A program made the position numbers and the translations under genes. Of a DNA stretch of 43,820 bases, positions 1-7,051 are shown piece after piece. The stretch spans positions 1 through 43,820 of the forward strand of contig NEWP02000005.1 in the NCBI GenBank assembly GCA_002869895.2, given 5' to 3'. This stretch comes from Nitrospira sp. CG24E. Its GTDB lineage: Bacteria > Nitrospirota > Nitrospiria > Nitrospirales > Nitrospiraceae. Every line of letters starts with the position of its first letter. Position 1 is the stretch's first letter. Below the pieces are notes generated by a model. The model was given only the letters and a program-made list of their open reading frames with translations, had not been told where the DNA came from and searched no databases.

Positions 1-80
1 CGAGGCGTACGCTTCGGTACGTTGAGCCTCTGAGCGACGCGAGAACGCCGCTGGCAGACTTTTTCAGCATCTTGCCAGAA
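1..80. repeat. Right part of a dispersed palindromic repeat cut by the window edge
   Basis: The first 80 bases hold short inverted arms (GAGGC with GCCTC around a GTAC...GTAC core) and then a tail reading CTGGCAGACTTTTTCAGCAT. The last bases of the window hold a related sequence: the word GAGGCGTAC occurs at 3-11 and at 43798-43806. The other end carries CAGGCTGTTCAGAAAGC, roughly complementary to the tail here. Together they look like the two halves of one palindromic family of about 150 bp. I know similar palindromes as common intergenic elements in Nitrospira, but the family name cannot be given. The stretch 81-274 shows no convincing gene. Confidence 0.5.
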
Positions 81-274
81 CACCTACATTTGCAAATGAC
101 ACTCATGCAGATGTTGTGCCCTCGACAAACTACACGACCTGTCACATCATCGAGCGAATGGATTGTATGGAGACAGATACAGCCCTGCACCTGCATGACT
201 TCGGCATGTGTGCGGATCTATCGCCCATGAGGAGGAGGGCTTGATGTCACGCGACCTCGCCTGCTCTATGGACA

Positions 275-991
275 TCATCGCCTGGCATCGTACCAAAAGT
301 GATCCGAGGCCCGTTTGTCCTTGCCGGAGAAGAGTGCCTTGACGAGACGCGGGTTGCGGAAAATATACCAGTCTCCAAATTGATCGCACTTACGACAGGA
401 CGTCGTGATGCCGTTGCGCCAAATGGTGCCGTATCGCTGCCCACGACGTTGCCCGTACGATTTCAGGCGCACGGCAAAGTCCAGATCTTCCACGCTGACC
501 AGAGTTTCGTCGAAACCGCCGATCGCCTCGAACGACTCGCGCAAAAACCAGAACATCCCGATGGATACGCGCTGCCTGACAAGATAGGGGGCGATGGCTA
601 GAAGGCTGAACGCGATGCCCACCGACCACCGCTCCAGCTTCACCATCGATCCTCCCCCGACATAGTGCGCATCGTAGACTCTTCTGATGATCTCGGAAAT
701 CGTATCCGGCGACATCCAGCTGTCCGCGTCAAGCGTGGCCACTGCCGGTGCAGTCGTCGCACGGACGGCAGCATTTCGAACGGCCGCAATGCATCTCGCA
801 TCCTCGACAATGCAACGGGCGCCGAGGGATTCAGCGATGTGGCGCGTTCGATCTGTGCAGCGATTCAAGGCGACAACCACTTCCACGGGCTGGGAACTAT
901 GACGTGCGGCATTGACGATACTTTCAACGCAACGCGCGATATGCTTCTCCTCGTTATGCGCAGGAATCGCCAGGGAAAGAATCGGTTTCAT
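275..991 (-). CDS. Family 2 glycosyltransferase
   Basis: This 238-residue protein has the GT-A nucleotide-sugar fold of family 2 glycosyltransferases. It opens with a hydrophobic strand followed by PAHNEE (residues 10-15), which is the usual N-terminal nucleotide-binding signature. A DAD triplet at 88-90 in LDADSW is the metal-binding DxD-type motif. A GGFDE motif with a downstream VEDLD is the usual acceptor-side signature. A hydrophobic stretch near 125-140 may touch the membrane. The donor and acceptor cannot be told from sequence. It starts with an ATG that overlaps the stop of the upstream EEP-family gene by four bases, so the two are probably translationally coupled. The C-terminus appears complete. 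Confidence 0.88.
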   Translation of the reverse strand: MKPILSLAIPAHNEEKHIARCVESIVNAARHSSQPVEVVVALNRCTDRTRHIAESLGARCIVEDARCIAAVRNAAVRATTAPAVATLDADSWMSPDTISEIIRRVYDAHYVGGGSMVKLERWSVGIAFSLLAIAPYLVRQRVSIGMFWFLRESFEAIGGFDETLVSVEDLDFAVRLKSYGQRRGQRYGTIWRNGITTSCRKCDQFGDWYIFRNPRLVKALFSGKDKRASDHFWYDARR

Positions 992-2052
992 ACGGTGTCG
1001 ATCATCATCTCGATAGGAAAATGGTCGCTGAATCCCTTCTTGGTTTTCTTGTCGAACGATTTCGGCCGTCTCTTCGACCCGGTGGCCATATCGGTCGGAC
1101 GAAAGATCTGCACAGAGCCAGCCCTCGCTTTCAGCCCCGACTCACCAAAATGCAGGCCGCGTGACACGATGAACTGGTCGAACAGGTTCATCGTGTTGGC
1201 CGAGTCTCCGCTGAAAAAAATACTACCCGTATCCGGCACCCCCAGTAGCGGCCACGAGAGATTGAACAGCACTGGCGTTCGATCGAGATACGACTTGATC
1301 GTGGGAATCTGGCGACTCTCTCCGGCCTTGACCTCCTCTTCAACTTTATCGAGATCCTTCGACGCCAGAAGATAGTCGGTCATGCTGCGGTTGAATGGAT
1401 CGTCGTTGAAATCGCCCATCAGGAGCACGTTGCGGTTCCATCTGGCATTCAACTGCACCAAACCTGCCGCAGTATCAGGGACCAGAGTATACGCCTCCCG
1501 ATCCAGCTTCAGCACCTCGTCCACCAGCTGACCACAACGTTCACCCACTGTAATGCGATGGGGTTCCGATTGGAACTGCCCCTGCCGTCGCGACGGCCAG
1601 TGGTTCACAAACACGTTCAACTCAGTGCCCGTGGCCTTGAAAGTCAGCCGTACTTGAAAGATGTCGCGCGTCGGAAACCGGAAGTGGACGAGGTGGCCCT
1701 GCATGTCGGACGCAGCCGGATCGTTGAACAGGTCAGCCGAATAGATGAGCGAACAGTCGATACCGCGGATATCAGGCGACTCGACATGGGCCAGGCGATA
1801 GTCGGCGCGCCCGATTTTGGCTATCAGCCGCTCCACGACACCCTTGTTTTCCACTTCGCACAAGCCCAGCAGGTCGGGACCCGCGCCGCCGTGCATTTGC
1901 TTGATGATCTTGGCGAGGTTGGCCACCTTGGCAGCGAATACGTCCGATGTCCAGCCCTGTTCGGGAGTGAACTCGAAATCCGCCGCAATTGGCGACACGA
2001 CTGTGTCGAACAGATTTTGGACGTTCCAGAACGCAACTTTGATTTCAGCCAT
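988..2052 (-). CDS. Endonuclease/exonuclease/phosphatase family protein
   Basis: A 354-residue member of the EEP (DNase I-like) hydrolase superfamily. The metal and catalytic motifs are in order: FWNVQNLFD near the N-terminus (Asn ligand), LCEVEN (Glu ligand), MGDFNDDP (Asp/Asn pair) and SDHFPI near the C-terminus (catalytic Asp-His). Members cleave phosphodiesters in nucleic acids, lipids or small molecules, and the substrate here is unknown. No signal peptide is visible, so it is probably cytoplasmic. I chose the ATG at 2052 because GGGAG lies six bases upstream. An ATG six codons earlier has no comparable site. Its stop overlaps the start of the glycosyltransferase gene by four bases. Confidence 0.85.
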   Translation of the reverse strand: MAEIKVAFWNVQNLFDTVVSPIAADFEFTPEQGWTSDVFAAKVANLAKIIKQMHGGAGPDLLGLCEVENKGVVERLIAKIGRADYRLAHVESPDIRGIDCSLIYSADLFNDPAASDMQGHLVHFRFPTRDIFQVRLTFKATGTELNVFVNHWPSRRQGQFQSEPHRITVGERCGQLVDEVLKLDREAYTLVPDTAAGLVQLNARWNRNVLLMGDFNDDPFNRSMTDYLLASKDLDKVEEEVKAGESRQIPTIKSYLDRTPVLFNLSWPLLGVPDTGSIFFSGDSANTMNLFDQFIVSRGLHFGESGLKARAGSVQIFRPTDMATGSKRRPKSFDKKTKKGFSDHFPIEMMIDTV

Positions 2053-2340
2053 ACCACGCTCCCAAGTCATTCATAACATCGTTTCCCGCCTGACGTTGCT
2101 CCACGATATGTCAGCCTACTCAACGCGCTATTGCATTACCAAGCAAGAAACCGTGCCCTAAGCCTTCCAGCCAGTTAATGCAATGATAGCGATCCGGATC
2201 TGAGGGGTCAACGAAACCCAATCGGCAAGGGGAACTGATGGCTGGGAAGGTGCGGTGATTTCGCAGGCTAGCCGGTCCTACTTGTTCAATGCTAGAATCC
2301 GCCCGTCGCCCAAACGTTGAACCGACGTAAGAGAACAGGA

Positions 2341-2362
2341 ACGGCCAACTTCGGTTGGCCGT
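2341..2362 (+). promoter_or_regulatory. Perfect TTCG-loop hairpin in the leader of the small gene at 2416
   Basis: A nine-base-pair perfect stem (ACGGCCAAC with GTTGGCCGT) encloses a TTCG tetraloop, which is exceptionally stable in RNA. It lies 53 bases before the start of the 57-residue protein. Few U residues follow it, so a classical intrinsic terminator is not convincing. It could be a leader structure that attenuates or stabilises the mRNA, or the end of a short upstream RNA. The rest of the divergent gap 2053-2415 contains no recognisable gene. Confidence 0.5.
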
Positions 2363-2415
2363 CGATTCTTTCAAGGGTGGGACGTTCCGAAGAATCAGAG
2401 TCAAGAGGGGACCAT

Positions 2416-2589
2416 ATGAAGATGTTTCAGGTGCGACAAACCGTTCAGTATGATCTGACGATAGCTGCCGGCACGGAGCAGGAAGCGATTTTGAAGGCCG
2501 GTGGCATCTCTTTGACGAAGTGGGACCCAGGAAGTACGGAGATCACGGCCGAGTTGCTCGATGAAACGGATGAATTGGACGAATACTGA
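2416..2589 (+). CDS. Small acidic hypothetical protein, 57 residues
   Basis: I do not recognise this protein family. The frame is open further upstream, but AGAGGGG five bases before the ATG at 2416 decides this start. The product begins MKMFQVRQTVQY, looks like a beta-alpha-beta mini-domain and ends in an acidic tail (ETDELDEY). The alternating N-terminal strand and the segment GTEQEAILKAGG suggest a small compact cytoplasmic protein. No membrane segment, metal motif or Cys pair is present. It stands alone, with a stable hairpin in its leader and a minus-strand membrane-protein gene downstream. It is probably a real gene, given the ribosome binding site. Confidence 0.6.
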   Translation: MKMFQVRQTVQYDLTIAAGTEQEAILKAGGISLTKWDPGSTEITAELLDETDELDEY

Positions 2590-2707
2590 TCCCCAAGGAT
2601 CTTCTGACGCCTACCATGCCGAGCGCCCCCTGATTGGCTCTGCCCTCCTCCTTGCCGGACTTCTCTGATATTAAGCCGCCTGCAGACATATTTCTCAGCC
2701 CAGAGAC

Positions 2708-3088
2708 TCACACCATATTCATAGACTGCCGAGCCGATAAAATGCTGACGGGAATCCCCACCAGGCATATCGCGACGACAACAGTCGTGTTTACTCCATA
2801 ATAGAAACAGGCGTAGGCAAGCGGAAGGAGTAGGCTGGCAACGATATGGAGCGGGCTGATCCGGCGCTTCAGCTTGAACTGGCGCACGAAGTACAGCCAA
2901 AGGTTCAGCAGTGTGCCGCCCACCACAAGAAGGAACATGTATTCCCCTTTGAGTGCAGCCACACCGGCCTCATTGAAAGAATCCAATGCCAAGACTACGA
3001 CGGCCAGAATCACGAAGGCCGGGGGCAACGACCACGACACCATATAGATAGGCAGTTTTTCAGCAAGGGCCGGTTCTTCAGTTTTCAT
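2708..3088 (-). CDS. Small integral membrane protein of unknown function
   Basis: A 126-residue protein with about four hydrophobic segments (roughly 18-38, 50-68, 81-97 and 101-118), so it is almost certainly in the inner membrane. A short basic loop (RQFKLKRR) between segments two and three should face the cytoplasm. I see no catalytic motif and cannot assign a family. GGAG five bases before the ATG at 3088 supports the start. The next gene upstream on the same strand is the methyltransferase, whose stop at 3151 leaves a 62-base gap, so cotranscription is possible. Nothing suggests a shared pathway. Confidence 0.65.
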   Translation of the reverse strand: MKTEEPALAEKLPIYMVSWSLPPAFVILAVVVLALDSFNEAGVAALKGEYMFLLVVGGTLLNLWLYFVRQFKLKRRISPLHIVASLLLPLAYACFYYGVNTTVVVAICLVGIPVSILSARQSMNMV

Positions 3089-3150
3089 TCACACTCCGAA
3101 CGTTTGGCATGTACGGTAAGTCCGAGTGAGCGGGTAAGGTTTCAGGATCA

Positions 3151-3768
3151 TTATTTTCTCTTGTAGAGCGCATAGACATATGGTCTGGGATCGCCAAACG
3201 GATTGATGAATGTATACTCCTCATGCTGGATAAGATCGAATCCCTCTCCCAATCGTGTCGTCAATTCCTCAACAGAGTAGCGATGCACGTCAAGCCCGGC
3301 ACACATCGGTGCTCCCGCGGTTGAAAACTCGGCCAACAGGGCAAAACCTCCCTTCCGTAGCAGGGACCGCAAATTCCTGAAATACCCCTCAAGCCCGGCG
3401 GTGTCGAGCAAGAAGTGCAGCACGGCACGATCAATCCAGATATCGACTTGTGGGAGACTGTCAGGCATCGGCTTGGAGATATCATGGTGCAGCCAGGTTA
3501 CTCTGTCCTGAATATTCCCGATTCTTTTCTTCAATTTCTTCAAGGCTTCATCGCTGACGTCATTCAAGATCACCTGCGCCCCTCGTGCGAGAAGCTCGTC
3601 GACGAGCACCGATGTCCCGGCGCCGGGAAGAAATATCGTCGCAGTACGGCTCCCGGGGATGAGATCAAGGAACTTTAATGTCTGCGCTGGATCGCGTTCG
3701 TACCAGCCGAGTTCCTGGTCGGATTTGGCCACGAAGACCGCATTCCAGTGTTGATTGGGCGTCGTCAT
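3151..3768 (-). CDS. Class I SAM-dependent methyltransferase
   Basis: A 205-residue Rossmann-fold methyltransferase. Motif I is FLPGAGTSVLVDELL (about residues 46-60), where the Gly-rich loop binds S-adenosylmethionine. It is followed by an acidic strand end (ILNDVS), a motif II-type DIWIDRAVLHFL and the post-II segment LRKGGFALLAEFS. The N-terminal WNAVFVAK...LGWYERDP resembles the small-molecule or thiopurine-type methyltransferases, with WxxxxxxxxxxxWye spacing. The substrate is unknown. No signal peptide is present, so it is cytoplasmic. The ribosome binding site is weak (GGACAAC), but the conserved N-terminus begins right at this ATG, so the start is believable. Confidence 0.82.
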   Translation of the reverse strand: MTTPNQHWNAVFVAKSDQELGWYERDPAQTLKFLDLIPGSRTATIFLPGAGTSVLVDELLARGAQVILNDVSDEALKKLKKRIGNIQDRVTWLHHDISKPMPDSLPQVDIWIDRAVLHFLLDTAGLEGYFRNLRSLLRKGGFALLAEFSTAGAPMCAGLDVHRYSVEELTTRLGEGFDLIQHEEYTFINPFGDPRPYVYALYKRK

Positions 3769-4084
3769 ATGTTGTCCAGCTCAGGATGATGAGGGAGCGA
3801 TAGAACAGAGACATTCAACATTGTCATTATCATCTGCCGGCGCCCGACGTAATGTTGAGCCTGGCCCAACGCTCACACGCACCCGAAATGGAGAATGCCC
3901 CTGTTTCCCCGCCCCTTCGATGACCACGCGCCCTCCGGCGCTTGTATTCGGCATTGTATCGCAAAGTAGCGGGTGGATGCGATCTGCCATAGAGAAGACC
4001 ATTCCCGAATGTCGACGTGCGCGAAGCCGGATCTGGAAATACTGCCAAATTGACTGCGTCGGCGGGCTGTGACAGGATGCACGC
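3769..4084. other. Intergenic stretch without a recognised gene
   Basis: About 316 bases lie between the divergent methyltransferase gene and the RelE-type toxin gene. Short open frames exist on both strands, but none has a ribosome binding site or a familiar composition. It must contain the promoters of both neighbours. I see no clear hairpin or repeat in it. Confidence 0.4.
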
Positions 4085-4384
4085 GTGTATGACATTCAAA
4101 TCGCGAGAGGCGTAGAGCATGATCTGAAAACTCTTTCAGCGTTCCATCGCAATGCAATTCTCGATGCGATTGAACGGCAGCTAGCCCTCGAGCCGAATAA
4201 GTCTTCCCGCAATCGAAAGGTTCTGATCGGGCTGGTTCCCCCATGGACGGCAGAGCTGCCAATATGGGAGTTGCGAGTAGGGAGTTATCGAGTGTTCTAC
4301 GATGTGGCGGATGAAGAACAGGTGGTGTATATTCGAGCCGTCCGCAAGAAGCCGGCAGGGCAAACGACGGAAGAGATCCTATGA
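4085..4384 (+). CDS. RelE/ParE-family toxin
   Basis: A 99-residue protein of the RelE/ParE superfamily, which are mRNA interferases or gyrase poisons. It begins MYDIQIARGVEHDLKTL, typical of the first strand and helix. It ends with the diagnostic beta sheet LRVGSYRVFYDVADEE followed by VVYIRAVRKK, where the basic tail residues usually contact rRNA or the target. The start is a GTG at 4085, with AGGA eight bases upstream. Its end overlaps the Phd-type antitoxin start by four bases (ATGA). The toxin comes first, which is the less common order (as in HigBA), so antitoxin synthesis depends on toxin translation. The module looks intact. Confidence 0.85.
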   Translation: MYDIQIARGVEHDLKTLSAFHRNAILDAIERQLALEPNKSSRNRKVLIGLVPPWTAELPIWELRVGSYRVFYDVADEEQVVYIRAVRKKPAGQTTEEIL

Positions 4385-4626
4385 AACGTGCAACGGTTCA
4401 AGATCTTCAAAAGCGGGCCAGTGAGTTCGTCGCCAGGGCTCAAAAAGATCGCATCGTCATTACCCAGCATGGTCAACCTGCCGCGGTGCTCGTGGGGGTG
4501 TCCCGCCAGGATTGGGAATCCGTTGCCCTCCAAACCGATCCGAAGTTCTGGAAGCTGATCCGCGCCCGCCGGAAACAGCCGACTCGCACCCTCGCTCAAG
4601 TCCGCGAACGCCTCCTCCGCAAGTAG
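4381..4626 (+). CDS. Phd/YefM-family antitoxin
   Basis: An 81-residue antitoxin. The N-terminal MKRATVQDLQKRASEFVARA and the strand RIVITQHGQPAAVLVG form the Phd/YefM DNA-binding fold, which usually represses its own operon. The C-terminal part (DPKFWKLIRARRKQ...RLLRK) should be the disordered toxin-wrapping segment. The start ATG overlaps the last codon of the RelE-type toxin, so the genes are translationally coupled. Both genes appear complete, making this the best-preserved module of the island together with DUF5615-DUF433. Confidence 0.85.
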   Translation: MKRATVQDLQKRASEFVARAQKDRIVITQHGQPAAVLVGVSRQDWESVALQTDPKFWKLIRARRKQPTRTLAQVRERLLRK

Positions 4627-4820
4627 ATCTGATGAGAGGGAGCGACCACTCCCTCTCAAAGAGGTGGAAAGAATCCGAAGGCCGTCGCCGGGCTGATGGG
4701 AAAGTCGCGCGTAGTGGAAGATCGCCAGGCTCCATCCCTCAAGACAAGCGACCGAGCCTGGAGTGCGCATTCACCTAATGCCCACTCAGAAGGTAGCTAG
4801 ACTGTACTCATGACGAAAAG

Positions 4821-4846
4821 TAGCATGTCCCTGTTCTCAGCCCCTA
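4821..4846. repeat. Short dispersed ATGTCCC repeat motif, copy 1
   Basis: A short stretch with the core ATGTCCCTGTTCTCA followed by CCCC resembles the ends of the two 119-bp repeats (about 6193 and 8300) and motifs near 38031 and 40146. All copies are intergenic. Read on the other strand the core is GGGACAT. Such ends are reminiscent of short non-autonomous elements mobilised by Y1 (RAYT-type) transposases, but no such transposase is in the window, so this is only an idea. Confidence 0.4.
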
Positions 4847-4855
4847 GCCCTCAAC

Positions 4856-5176
4856 TCAGGCCTGGACACGGACGCATGTCCTTGGTATGAGCGCAGCAAG
4901 CTCGCGTTCGAGGTTCGGAACGAGCGGTAGTAGCGCAGGCAACTCGCTCGACACTGCATCTAACACGACTACCGCGATTGGGAGTTCGATCAGGTTCTGC
5001 CGATATGGAAGGTTCTTGTCTACCGTACTAAACGCATCGAAATCACTGGCAACAAGGACAAGCAGTTTCCCATTTTTGATCCCGGACCAACTCATTTCTA
5101 CAACCGTTCGAACTTCGTGAGTCGGCAAGGCACGTCGCAAGCGGCTCGGCACCGACTCGTCAAGCAGCAGGCGCAT
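4856..5176 (-). CDS. DUF5615 PIN-like toxin
   Basis: A 106-residue protein beginning MRLLLDESVPSRLRRAL, the typical start of DUF5615 proteins. These belong to the PIN-like nuclease superfamily and act as toxins beside DUF433 antitoxins. Acidic residues in LLLDES, ASDFDAFSTVDKNL and the following strand ELPIAVVVLDA match the PIN-like metal-binding core. The catalytic role is inferred from the family. Its start lies inside the DUF433 gene, a 17-base overlap, consistent with one bicistronic mRNA. It is full length compared with relatives. Confidence 0.8.
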   Translation of the reverse strand: MRLLLDESVPSRLRRALPTHEVRTVVEMSWSGIKNGKLLVLVASDFDAFSTVDKNLPYRQNLIELPIAVVVLDAVSSELPALLPLVPNLERELAALIPRTCVRVQA

Positions 5177-5378
5177 CTGCGTGCAATCGTTCTCTTGCAG
5201 CTTCCAGCACGGCCACAGCCTTCTCTCGTTGAATGGATGGGAAGTCTTCTAAGAAGTCTTCCATGGAAGAACTCCCTTCGAGGTAGTCGAAAAGGCTCTG
5301 GACTGGAACGCGCGTGCCCGTGAAGCAAAGGGTCCCGCTCATGATCTCAGGGTTGCGGCTGACGAGGGATGTATCCAT
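5160..5378 (-). CDS. DUF433 antitoxin
   Basis: A 72-residue DUF433 protein, a small winged-helix-like antitoxin that pairs with DUF5615. The signature is clear: RNPEIMSGTLCFTGTRVPVQ followed by LFDYLEGSS and DFLEDFPSI, and then a helix with AVAVLEAARERL. TAGGAG six bases before the ATG at 5378 fixes the start. It is the first gene of the pair and probably autoregulates. Both genes look intact. Confidence 0.85.
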   Translation of the reverse strand: MDTSLVSRNPEIMSGTLCFTGTRVPVQSLFDYLEGSSSMEDFLEDFPSIQREKAVAVLEAARERLHADAPAA

Positions 5379-5425
5379 AGCAGACTCCTACGTGCCCAAC
5401 TTACTCCGTTGCCAACCGGCCTCGT

Positions 5426-5683
5426 CTTTAGGAATTCATTCTACCCAACGGCTTTCCACCCGTCCACCCATTTATCGCGGCCTCTTCTGTGGATCGGCAT
5501 CACACCATTCCAATGGGCTATTGCTCCCATATTGGGGTCATGGCAGGAAACCGGGTAGTATTCAACATTGCAGGGAGCCACTACCGCATGATCGTGAAGA
5601 TCAATTACTCCTATCGAATTGTCTATATCCGTTTCATCGGTACGCATACAGACTATGACGTCGTTGATGTCACAACCATCTGA
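5426..5683 (+). pseudogene. higB: Frameshifted HigB-type toxin
   Basis: The C-terminal half is unmistakable for HigB mRNA interferases: NRVVFNIAGSHYRMIVKINY followed by YRIVYIRFIGTHTDYDVVDV. Its frame is open from a GTG at 5489, but no normal N-terminus precedes it. In the next frame upstream, from about 5426, the residues HLSRPLLWIGITPFQWA resemble the usual HigB N-terminal helix with its P-L-x-x-W pattern. The gene therefore seems split by a frameshift near 5500-5540. The exact indel was not located. It is followed 15 bases later by an equally broken higA, so the whole module is probably inactive. Confidence 0.65.
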
Positions 5684-5698
5684 AGATACAAAGGCGAT

Positions 5699-6057
5699 AT
5701 GACGATTGCCCCGATTAAGACCGTACGAGACTATGATCACGCCTTGCGCCACATTGAGCAACTCATGGATGCCAAGCCCGGCACCAAAGGCGGAGATGAA
5801 CTGGACGCCTCGCGACGCTCGTTGAAGCCTATGAAGCGAAGCATCATGCCATCTATCCTCCAGACCCCATTGAGGCCATCAAGTTTAGAATGGATCAGCT
5901 CGGCATCACGCGCAAGGAGTTGGAAACGATGCTTGGCAGGCGCGGGCGTGTCTCCGAAATCCTGACAAAAAAGCGGGGCCTATCCCTGGAAATGATCCGT
6001 CGTCTTCACCGAAAGCTCCACATCCCTCTCGAAAGCCTCATCGGCACCGCAGCGTAA
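5699..6057 (+). pseudogene. higA: Frameshifted HigA-type antitoxin
   Basis: The first frame from ATG 5699 encodes MTIAPIKTVRDYDHALRHIE and on to GGDELD, the classic HigA N-terminus. The rest of the protein continues in another frame from about 5812 to the TAA at 6055: TLVEAYEAKHHAIYPPDPIE, then an HTH of XRE/HigA type with LGITRKELETMLG and RGRVSEILTKKRGLS. Restoring one base near 5808-5810 joins the two halves into a normal antitoxin of about 119 residues. The defect therefore looks like a single-base deletion. Sequencing error is possible, but higB beside it is damaged too. Confidence 0.8.
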
Positions 6058-6096
6058 CAACGATCGTCGCTCTTGCTATCGACTCCCTCTCCCAGA

Positions 6097-6215
6097 GGAG
6101 CGAAACGGTAACATTCCAGGCTTTTACCATTTCCATGACCGACCGTTTAGCCAACTACTCGCGTCTACATCCACACACCCTCAGATAATGCAGAATGTCC
6201 CTATTTTCTCACCCC
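6097..6215. repeat. 119-bp direct repeat, copy A
   Basis: This stretch is repeated at 8204-8322 with the same length and roughly 90 percent identity by eye. It opens with GGAGCGAAACGGTAACATTC, contains TTTTACCATTTCCATGACCG and ends CAGAATGTCCC followed by TTTTCTCACCCC. The two copies are in direct orientation and bracket the cassette-bearing stretch 6216-8203. I see no coding potential in it. Confidence 0.85.
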
Positions 6216-6216
6216 C

Positions 6217-6236
6217 GCCGGAGCGAGTTGTTAGGC
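6217..6236 (-). repeat. Half attC site at the end of the DUF2442 cassette
   Basis: Read on the minus strand, GCCTAAC (6230-6236) is followed by AACTCGCTC, which matches the 5' half of integron attC sites (R'' box then L'' box). The TAA stop of the DUF2442 gene lies inside the GCCTAAC box, a classic cassette arrangement. The other half (a GTTRRRY box) is missing, because copy A of the 119-bp repeat begins immediately beyond. The cassette junction was therefore cut by that repeat or by a later deletion. Confidence 0.6.
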
Positions 6237-6488
6237 AGTAGTCTGCCGGGCTACTTTCCCAACAACCTGCCATCGTGCTTCAATCGTGTCCGCTGACACG
6301 TCAGCACCGCAATCCCATTCAACAAAGTAACCGCCATTGACAACCTTCATAAACTCGTTCTGGTCTCGAAGTACCTCGAACGCCTCATACTGAAGATAGG
6401 GACTCACATCAAACCGGCCAACACGGCCGTCGTCTGCCACAACGGATAGCACCCAGTTTGGTTGTGCCTGCAGTTCCATAATTCTCAT
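6231..6488 (-). CDS. DUF2442 protein, probable antitoxin-like partner
   Basis: An 85-residue DUF2442 protein. It has the pattern LQAQPNWVLSVVADDGRVGR, then FDVSPYL, then FMKVVNGGYFVEWDCGADVS, which is the family hallmark. DUF2442 proteins usually follow DUF4160 proteins, and the pair behaves genetically like a toxin-antitoxin or stress module. Biochemical proof is scarce. Its start overlaps the DUF4160 stop by four bases. Its stop lies within an attC-type box, so it is the last gene of an integron-type cassette. Confidence 0.8.
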   Translation of the reverse strand: MRIMELQAQPNWVLSVVADDGRVGRFDVSPYLQYEAFEVLRDQNEFMKVVNGGYFVEWDCGADVSADTIEARWQVVGKVARQTTA

Positions 6489-6757
6489 TGGTCAAGTCCT
6501 TTGATTGGAAAGGTTTTCTTACCGGTGACAGCCAAGTCCCAGTCAGCAAGCAAATCTTCTTGATGAATCTCAATCCATGCGACGACCAGTTTGTGCTTAT
6601 TCGGGGGCAGATCGCCTGCCAGAAGCGTTCCGTCAGGAATTGAGTACACTGCCACTTTACCTTGGTAATCGGCATGCATGTGCGGTCCGTGTTCTTTCTC
6701 GATGTCTCGAAAGAACATCCGAATGAGAATCCCGTAAAACATGGAAATCGTCGGCAT
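6485..6757 (-). CDS. DUF4160 protein
   Basis: A 90-residue DUF4160 protein with the family core MPTISMFYGILIRMFFRD, then EHGPHMHADYQGKVAVYSI (the conserved HxPHxH-type region) and PPNKHKLVVAWIEIHQEDL. The function is unknown. DUF4160 and DUF2442 are commonly paired and common in integron cassettes, as here. The gene starts 27 bases after an intact attC site when read on the minus strand, which is the expected position for the first gene of a cassette. It is full length. Confidence 0.82.
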   Translation of the reverse strand: MPTISMFYGILIRMFFRDIEKEHGPHMHADYQGKVAVYSIPDGTLLAGDLPPNKHKLVVAWIEIHQEDLLADWDLAVTGKKTFPIKGLDQ

Positions 6758-6783
6758 GCTAATTTTGCCTTTTTATCTATAGC

Positions 6784-6849
6784 GCCTAACGCAGAGCTAC
6801 CCGGCGCGCGCTACCTTTGCGCGCGTCCGTGTTGAGCGACGTGTTAGGC
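6784..6849 (-). repeat. Complete integron attC recombination site
   Basis: On the minus strand this 66-base site starts GCCTAACACGTCGCTCAAC, contains a GC-rich stem (GCGCGC arms around AAAGGTA) and ends TAGCTCTGCGTTAGGC. The outer boxes GCCTAAC and GTTAGGC fit the RYYYAAC/GTTRRRY consensus, and inner boxes near TCGCTCAA and TAGCTC form the second pair. Unequal spacer lengths between the arms are as expected for a folded attC. Its orientation matches both flanking cassettes: the BrnT cassette ends into it and the DUF4160 cassette begins after it. No integrase gene is in the window. Confidence 0.82.
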
Positions 6850-7051
6850 GTGATGTCTTCTCGGTCAGTGCGAGCAGACCGGCAAGCGCTTCATTTACTG
6901 CTTGCGATGTGGGAAATGCCTTGGCGATGCCCGGCTCCAAGAGTGCCACAGACGTTCCTGCGGCAACTTCGGCGTAGAACTTTCCTCGTTCCAGTCTCGT
7001 GAAGTCGGAACGCTTGTACTCGGAACGCATTTCATCTTTAGCCTTCTTCAT
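6797..7051 (-). CDS. Putative antitoxin paired with BrnT
   Basis: An 84-residue protein with MKKAKDEMRSEYKRSDFTRL followed by ERGKFYAEVAAGTSVALLEP and FPTSQAVNEALAGLLALTE. This fits small antitoxins, often seen beside BrnT-type or PIN toxins, in which the SEYKRSDF and EAVNEAL segments are conserved. It starts at ATG 7051, preceded by AGGAAG, and overlaps the toxin gene by 14 bases. The natural family end is near LTEKTSR. The last 15 or so residues are translated attC sequence, since no stop occurs before the recombination site. This shows that cassette insertion changed the C-terminus. Confidence 0.7.
   Translation of the reverse strand: MKKAKDEMRSEYKRSDFTRLERGKFYAEVAAGTSVALLEPGIAKAFPTSQAVNEALAGLLALTEKTSRLTRRSTRTRAKVARAG

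Noticed and set aside
665-1375. Plus-strand frame across the glycosyltransferase and EEP genes
   Set aside because: It crosses the coupled start/stop overlap of two well-supported minus-strand genes and has no protein-like features.
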